Shown here piece by piece: positions 62,823 to 64,000 of a DNA stretch of 64,000 nt (its first letter is position 1; every line of letters starts with the position of its first letter). The translations under genes and the position numbers were made by a program. Source of the DNA: Puffinus mauretanicus (lineage: Eukaryota > Chordata > Aves > Procellariiformes > Procellariidae); assembly GCA_023333565.1 (NCBI GenBank), contig JAJKFH010000948.1, positions 4,910,001 to 4,974,000 of the forward strand, read 5' to 3'. The notes below the pieces were generated by a model. The model was given only the letters and a program-made list of their open reading frames with translations. It did no database searches and was not told the DNA's origin.

Positions 62823-64000
62823 ACTGAATACAAAATAAGCCATTTAAAAATAATATAATATAGCTGATTATAAGTCTTTATTTATACTTAGACACTGCTC
62901 TGAAGCCATCATAGGATGTAAATCCTTCAACCATGGATAAGCTTTACCCTGATACAAAATGGATGGAGAAGTAAAATTAAGACTGATAGCTATGGTCTTC
63001 TGATCACACCAGTCATAGTCATATGGATCATTTTATTATGACCATCCTCCTAATTATTTCTAAATCACTCACATCAGTTTTAAATCTGCCATTGCAATTA
63101 TTTTTAAATCAATCACATCAGTTTTAAATCTCCTGTCACAAATCACCTGATTTCTTGGGGGTTTCACAAGTCACCTTGATCTGGCTGCCTACCATTTCTC
63201 TAAGGAATCTCTCACATTTGCAACTCAGGACTTTAGCCAGATAAAAATTTTTACACGTATATTTCCTGCCTTTCCTGTTTTTCATCAGTCCTCTACCACC
63301 ACTAGAGACAATTCAAATAAAAATATTGTCTATTTTTCAGGACATCTGATAAAGTTATATACTTCTCTTCACCTTTCTCCTCATGAAGATTGCCATAAAA
63401 GTGAACGAGATGTTATTGTTTTCTGTCATTTCACTGAAATAGCTCTTTACCGGTACCATTCCCAGAAGATGACTTTCCTGATAATATCTCTATAAATATT
63501 AGTATTCTACAAATATTATTATTCTACAATATATTGCCTTCACTGAATGTCCATGTACACAGAGCAGAAGCCAGTGGGTAGCACTCTACCTCGTGGATCA
63601 GTTACGTTCTGCGCTTCTTGTGACATTCCTCAAAATGGCTTCATGACCCTAAAGGATCCTGGAGACACGATACATGTTTTCTGGTAGTGTTAGAGTATGT
63701 TACAAATAAATTTTGAAACCCAGTTACTTTTTATTTGACATGGCAAAAGCTAGATAGCTGACTTTAGGGGTAAAAACACCTAATGATCTTCTACAAATTC
63801 TGAACTATTACTAACCCAAATTACTGGTATTTCAAATTTACAGTGTATGCTCCAATTCAACCAGATAGTTAAACACATGAATATTTTTAAACTCCTGAGT
63901 AGTTCTTGCTGAACAGATTAAAATCACTTTGCAGTATTTGAGTGCTTAAATATCTTTATGAATTGGGATCTAAATTTACTGCTTTTCATTGTAATGCCTG
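62823..64000. other. AT-rich unique DNA to the window end
   Basis: A diverged tandem duplication with a 44 bp period lies at 63052-63131, both copies holding CACATCAGTTTTAAATCT. No gene was seen. Confidence 0.55.

Noticed and set aside
1..64000. CRISPR arrays, operons, phage or plasmid modules
   Set aside because: There are no spaced direct repeats of the right kind, no prokaryotic gene density and no ribosome binding sites. All landmarks are avian nuclear.

Overview
This is nuclear DNA from a bird. It is AT-rich and gene-poor, with a young CR1 LINE of the avian type, three kinds of solo retroviral LTR and scattered fossils of ancient amniote repeats. One LTR family, which runs from TGTCCTGG to ACCACGACA, is one I associate with neoavian genomes. 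A member of Neoaves is therefore likely, but this rests on memory of the families and not on a search. Nothing looks bacterial, plasmid-borne or CRISPR-like, and there is no operon structure.

Layout: 1-5172 is single-copy AT-rich DNA. 5173-7904 is a 5'-truncated CR1 on the minus strand. Its endonuclease/reverse transcriptase frame is open over 2.6 kb except for one stop codon. 8736-9550 is an 815 bp solo LTR (plus) with target duplication GTCAC. About 12.68-14.28 kb holds two MIR SINE fossils. 16307-16825 and 35870-36374 are two solo LTRs of one family, both minus, flanked by CCCAC and CTCAT. 31321-31380 is a perfect-length pentanucleotide microsatellite. 36584-36712 is a decayed LTR fragment. 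39602-39826 is bounded by a 15 bp inverted repeat. 46799-46875 is a tiny CR1 3' tail (plus). 51907-52451 is a third kind of solo LTR carrying a 70 bp internal tandem duplication. About 53.64-53.79 kb is a further MIR fossil.

I found no host protein-coding gene I can name. Apart from the CR1, the open frames are short and mostly lack ATG starts, and none carries a domain I recognise. A few short open stretches sit between good splice-site matches (27855-27931, 51664-51804, 57981-58021, and 34580 downward on minus). They could be exons of a gene whose introns fill the window, but each is weak alone. The window reads as intergenic desert or very long intron. Several motif-dense unique blocks (about 22.4, 28.6, 48.9 and 58.7 kb) are candidate conserved non-coding elements.

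The retroelements are the only coherent biology visible here. They show independent insertions with 5 bp target duplications, LTR-LTR recombination leaving solo LTRs, and a CR1 that arrived recently and is just beginning to decay. I did not find a new multi-gene system.
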